Assembly (NCBI GenBank): GCA_036936605.1
Contig: JAUPFV010000001.1
Span: 120,040,771-120,104,770 of the forward strand
Direction of reading: 5' to 3'
Length of the DNA: 64,000 nt
DNA from: Limnanthes douglasii subsp. nivea
Taxonomy: Eukaryota; Streptophyta; Magnoliopsida; Brassicales; Limnanthaceae
Part shown: positions 60,610 to 64,000 of the stretch, piece by piece
How positions within the stretch are numbered: position 1 is the stretch's first letter
Layout: every line of letters begins with the position of its first letter
Notes under the pieces: model-generated
The model's input: the letters and a program-made list of their open reading frames with translations, nothing else
What the model was told of the DNA's origin: nothing
Databases searched by the model: none
Made by a program: the position numbers and the translations under genes

Positions 60610-61031
60610 CGAAGACTGCGAACAGACTGGTTTCTCGCCCAGGTATCGGAATTTGGTAAAACAAGTACTCAAATCGAAGATTTTGACGAGCCTGTCAGAT
60701 TTCAAAAATGTGAATTGTCATAAAGTTTGATACCCAAATTCGACATGCAAAGCCTCCAAAAACCAGTTTTAATATTTTAGCGTTAATTTTATTTATTTAT
60801 TTTATTTTTTAAACATTTATGTAATTTTCCTTATTTGGAATTAAGGTTTTGGGTAGTGCTATATAAAGCATCTTATACCTTATTTTACCGTCAGACTTCT
60901 TTGAATAGAATTTGATTTTCTTTAAAGTCTCTTTTACTCTGACCTAGGGTTAGAGCTATCTATCTTCTATTGTTCGTCTTCTTTCTCTGTATTTTCAGCA
61001 GCCTGTTCCATCTCGTAGCTTGGCGCTACCA
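60602..61031 (+). repeat. 3' LTR of the eIF4A-carrying element
   Basis: tgatgtagcgaagactgcga to ttggcgctacca, followed by ttaag. The sequence just before it, aaccgggaagga, is the likely polypurine tract. Confidence 0.95.
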
Positions 61032-61036
61032 TTAAG

Positions 61037-62900
61037 CACCGTAAATAGAATCATATTGATGTTATATGCAATCACCGTCAGGACTTCTCCTTATAATCTT
61101 TGACCTATGCCACTTGTATGAAGCATACATTTAAACTATTCTAACATGGTTCGATTCATTCTCTCAACTAGCCCATTATGTTGGTAAGTCCCACGTACCT
61201 TTCGATGTCTAGAAATGCTAAACTTTGCACAATAGGTAGTGAACTCCTTATATACATATTCCAACCCATTATCAGTACAAAGCTTCTTCGGAACTTTCCC
61301 ATTGATTCTCTACCAAAGTGTTCCAGTTCATAAAGACAGCAAACACTTTATCTTTGGTCTTGCAAAGTAATACACATGCTTTCCTAAAATAGTCATCAAT
61401 CAACGACATAAAGGGCCTTGCACCACCTATGGTAGGTTCTCGTGTTGAACCCCATAGGTCAGAACGAACATTATCAAGTACTCAATTTGATATATGGTTA
61501 TTGGGCATAAACTTCACCCTCTTGCTTTTACCTAAAATGTAGCTTTCACAAAAATTAAACTTATGGTCTGTCGTATCATCTAACAATTCTTGTTTACTTA
61601 GCTCAATGATTTATTTTTCACTTCAGTTCCACAACGATGATGACACAACTTGGTATGATCTTTTACCAAACTAGACACGCCATGTACTACTAAATTTTCA
61701 TCAAGAACTAACACACCATTATCCCTATAGGCTTCCATACTAGTAAGGGAGCATTGCAGTATCATAAGTGTACCGTCTCCATCCTTATAGGTAAGAAAAT
61801 TCTCATCTAACATCCTAATAGAAAGAATGTTATGTTTAAATTTGGGTACATACCTTACATTGTTAACTCCCAAGTCATGTATACATCTTAAGTTGTATCG
61901 CTCTAATATCTTTGACACTACATGATTCATTGTTTCTGAGGATGACCTTTCCACCATCAAGAATTCGTTGGTTTTCAAACCAATGCTTATTGGAAATCAA
62001 GTGAAATAACGCACCAAAATCTAGTACTTATTTATCACTATACTTGCAAGAATAATAAATCATTAACCCATATGCATACTCATAATCATCAGACGTCATT
62101 CGAGTATCTTTGACATCTCTCTTCTGATAGTTGTTACCATTTCTCTTTTTAGGCAGTTTCAACTGACATGTTATTTCTTCTTGGATATCCAACAACTTAC
62201 CTTTGAACTCGTCCCAACCTTTTTGGACTTTGATCGATACTTTCTTCTCCACCTACTTGAATATCTTTTTTTTCTAATGACCCATTAGACTCGGTTTGTG
62301 CTCCTCAGAGTCACCTTTAGAAAACCCTTTTTTTAAGATCTTTGGAGTTCAAAGCGCTTTTGACTTCGGACATCGTAAGGGAGTTTTTATCGTAGAGTAT
62401 GGTGGTCATGAAGTTTTCATACTCTTTTGGTAGATAACTCAAAATGATGAATGCTTGATCATCTTCCTCCATATTCACACCAACTACATTCTCGTCATGT
62501 ACGATTTAGTTATTATCATATAGTTGCCTTCGAATCTCTATGCTACTAGCCATTGATAGTGTGTAAAGTTGTTTCTTTAGATAAAATCTGTTTGCCAATA
62601 TATTTTTTATATAAAATTCATTCATAAAATTATGTATTCATAACGTTGTAGGTTGTTCAAATACCTCTTATAACATTTCATCTCTCAAGCTCATTATAAG
62701 CTTTATACAATACGACGACATCAACCTGTGTAGATTTATCGTTGATAATAGTTGCCAATTTTTTATGTATTTGGTAAGCCTTAACATTAATTATCAAGAG
62801 ATTAAAATTATTAGACTTTACAAATTTTTCTAGACTGAGTTTTATGGAACTTATCTTTTGTGGCTTTCTGATTTCTATGCTATATCTACTTATGCTAACT
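61037..62900 (-). pseudogene. C3 gag, protease region and integrase
   Basis: Right to left: Gag at about 62640-62290 (RFYLKKQLYTLSMASS, DDQAFIILSYLPKEYENFMT, SLTMSEVKSALNSK), a charged linker and remnant knuckle (62252-62130), the protease-like LDFGALFHLISNKHWF near 62010 (DSGA changed), GAG-pre-integrase 61978-61598 (VRYVPKFKHNILSIRMLDEN, later DHTKLCHHRCGT), and integrase to 61080 (SDLWGSTREPTIGGARPFMS). Then the 58927-61031 element interrupts. The frame is broken by stops and small shifts. Confidence 0.85.
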
Positions 62901-62956
62901 AGTATATAACGATTGATCTACTCTTTTTATTGTTTCTCTCTGATCACCGCACCATT

Positions 62957-63850
62957 TGTTGGGGGATAGCCAGTACATTGATTGATCACGACAATAACAG
63001 ATACATGAATAGATGAACCTAGCAAAGAACAATCTTAATTTTATATAGAAGACGAGCAACAAACAAAAGAAAATGTAATAAAACCAAGCACATAATACAA
63101 TATTTAACATGATTTGAATTGTGAAAAAAATCCTACATCTATAGACACTCTTTTATATAGAAATAGGTTACATAAACACTCTTAAAAACAATAACTCATT
63201 CATTATGTGTAACAAAAAATGATGTGATTCTCAGAACCCTATTTTCAATGTTTATCATTCACCTCATTTATCTCTCAAAATAACTTGAGTTATTTCACTC
63301 TCTCATTAAATATCTTCTCACGTAATTGCACCACTACAATCACGACACTATCAAATCAGACATTATATAATAAATTTTCTTCTATTTATTGGTTTAAGAA
63401 AAAGCCTAATTGATCATCAGATGTTCTAGATTGAAACCCATTAATTAACGACTAAAATAAACCTTAAATAATAAAGAAAACCTAATAAATATAATATCCA
63501 CTTTAGCCTAGTGGTGCCATGATCCAGTGCCCTTCCGATCAGAATGGTGCTTCTAATCAGCTCACTTCGGGCACCCTGCTTCGGCCCAACCTGCTTTAGC
63601 CTAACACATATATTCTTTAGACCTAATTGTCATTAGTCTTCAACAACTTTTATCAACCCTTCAGATCAATAAATTTCTCTACAATTAAGTCATGGCTTAA
63701 GTAACAGTAAATTTCAACAAATTTTGTCTACGGATGCAAGGATAAATCCAACACTCATTTATTCATACGATAGTACCTCAGTTGACGAGTTATTTCTATC
63801 ATATACCAAAGTGATTATCCCGTAAAATTCTTGATACTTTGAGCTGGATA
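62957..63850 (-). repeat. C3 5' LTR (approximate limits)
   Basis: Left end at tgttgggggatagcc (LTR 3' end on the minus strand). Next to it the minus strand reads aaatggtgcggtgatcagag, a likely primer-binding region. TATA-like tttatatagaaatagg near 63152. The right end near 63850 is uncertain. 63851-64000 shows no gene. Confidence 0.65.
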
Positions 63851-64000
63851 TTTTTTAAAAAAAGCTCATAATGAATTCAATCAGCTTTAATTAAGTAACT
63901 GTAGTTAGAACTAGTCATCGAGTCTCAACTACTCTTATTTGGTTCAAGATATTTAAGTTTGAATTATAGAGTTCCAATCCAAGTTTACAAATTAAATTTG

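Larger units (their letters stand above)
58927..61031 (+). mobile_element. Non-autonomous LTR element carrying an eIF4A-like fragment
   Basis: 5' LTR 58927-59289, internal region 59290-60601, 3' LTR 60602-61031, exact 5-bp duplication ttaag at 58922-58926 and 61032-61036. The primer-binding site ttggtatcatagcgac is of the initiator-Met type. The internal region encodes no protease, RT or integrase. It has a Gag-like leading ORF joined to a piece that matches the Q motif and Walker A of the DEAD-box helicase eIF4A. LTR style and internal 3' end (aattcgaggtcgaattcttc, then the LTR) are like the three-LTR element at 41419. Mobilisation would have needed enzymes in trans. Confidence 0.93.
55853..63850 (-). 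mobile_element. C3: Ty1/copia element with both LTRs, interrupted by a 2.1-kb LTR element
   Basis: Left LTR about 55853-56765, right LTR about 62957-63850. They match over most of their length (for example acgtaattgcaacaccgcag against acgtaattgcaccactacaa, and gcttctgatcacgtcgcttt against gcttctaatcagctcacttc). Reading right to left: LTR, gag, protease/GAG-pre-integrase, integrase, RT, RNase H, LTR. The 58927-61031 element splits the integrase C-terminal part. The LTRs are considerably diverged and all frames are broken. Outer limits are approximate. Confidence 0.85.

Overview
This window looks like the repeat-rich, AT-rich nuclear DNA of a land plant, probably a eudicot; I cannot name the species. 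The evidence is dense nested plant-type LTR retrotransposons (Ty3/gypsy Tat lineage with an extra archaeal-type RNase H, and Ty1/copia), a LINE, a plant hAT transposase with TTF and DUF4371-type regions, and long AT and CA microsatellites. I see no intact single-copy host gene, tRNA or rRNA. Nearly every coding region is broken by stops, frameshifts or deletions.

Layout. 1-7551: Tat-type gypsy element T1 (minus strand, left end outside the window) with a solo LTR inserted in its integrase. 7552-8960: copia remnant C1 (minus), cut by T1. 8961-11989: no recognisable gene. 11990-13195: LINE remnant (minus). 13257-15650: broken hAT transposase (minus). 16078 to about 22600: Tat-type element T2 (plus), lacking RT and RNase H. 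About 22600-40583: Tat-type element T4 (minus), lacking integrase, with the complete 9.4-kb element T3 (plus, two LTRs) inserted in its protease region. 40584 to about 48000: copia element C2 (minus), interrupted by a small non-autonomous element with three LTRs (41419-43926) that itself carries a solo gypsy LTR. About 48000-55850: AT-rich DNA with degenerate repeats and one foldback element. 55853 to about 63850: copia element C3 (minus) with both LTRs, interrupted by a 2.1-kb non-autonomous LTR element (58927-61031).

How the parts relate. All four Tat elements share one plan: LTR, gag, protease, RT, RNase H, second RNase H, integrase, a non-coding stretch (tandemly repeated in T1 and T2), then an additional ORF on the opposite strand. 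In T2, T3 and T4 that ORF shares an F-[LI]-F-[VI]-S-G-x-W motif and resembles the 'putative gypsy type transposon' family (PF04195-like). Exact 5-bp target-site duplications can be read for the two solo LTRs, the three-LTR element and the element in C3, so much of the insertion order can be reconstructed.

The most unusual object is the element at 58927-61031. Its internal ORF contains a piece of a cellular DEAD-box helicase of the eIF4A type (Q motif plus Walker A), which suggests capture of a host-gene fragment by a non-autonomous LTR retrotransposon.
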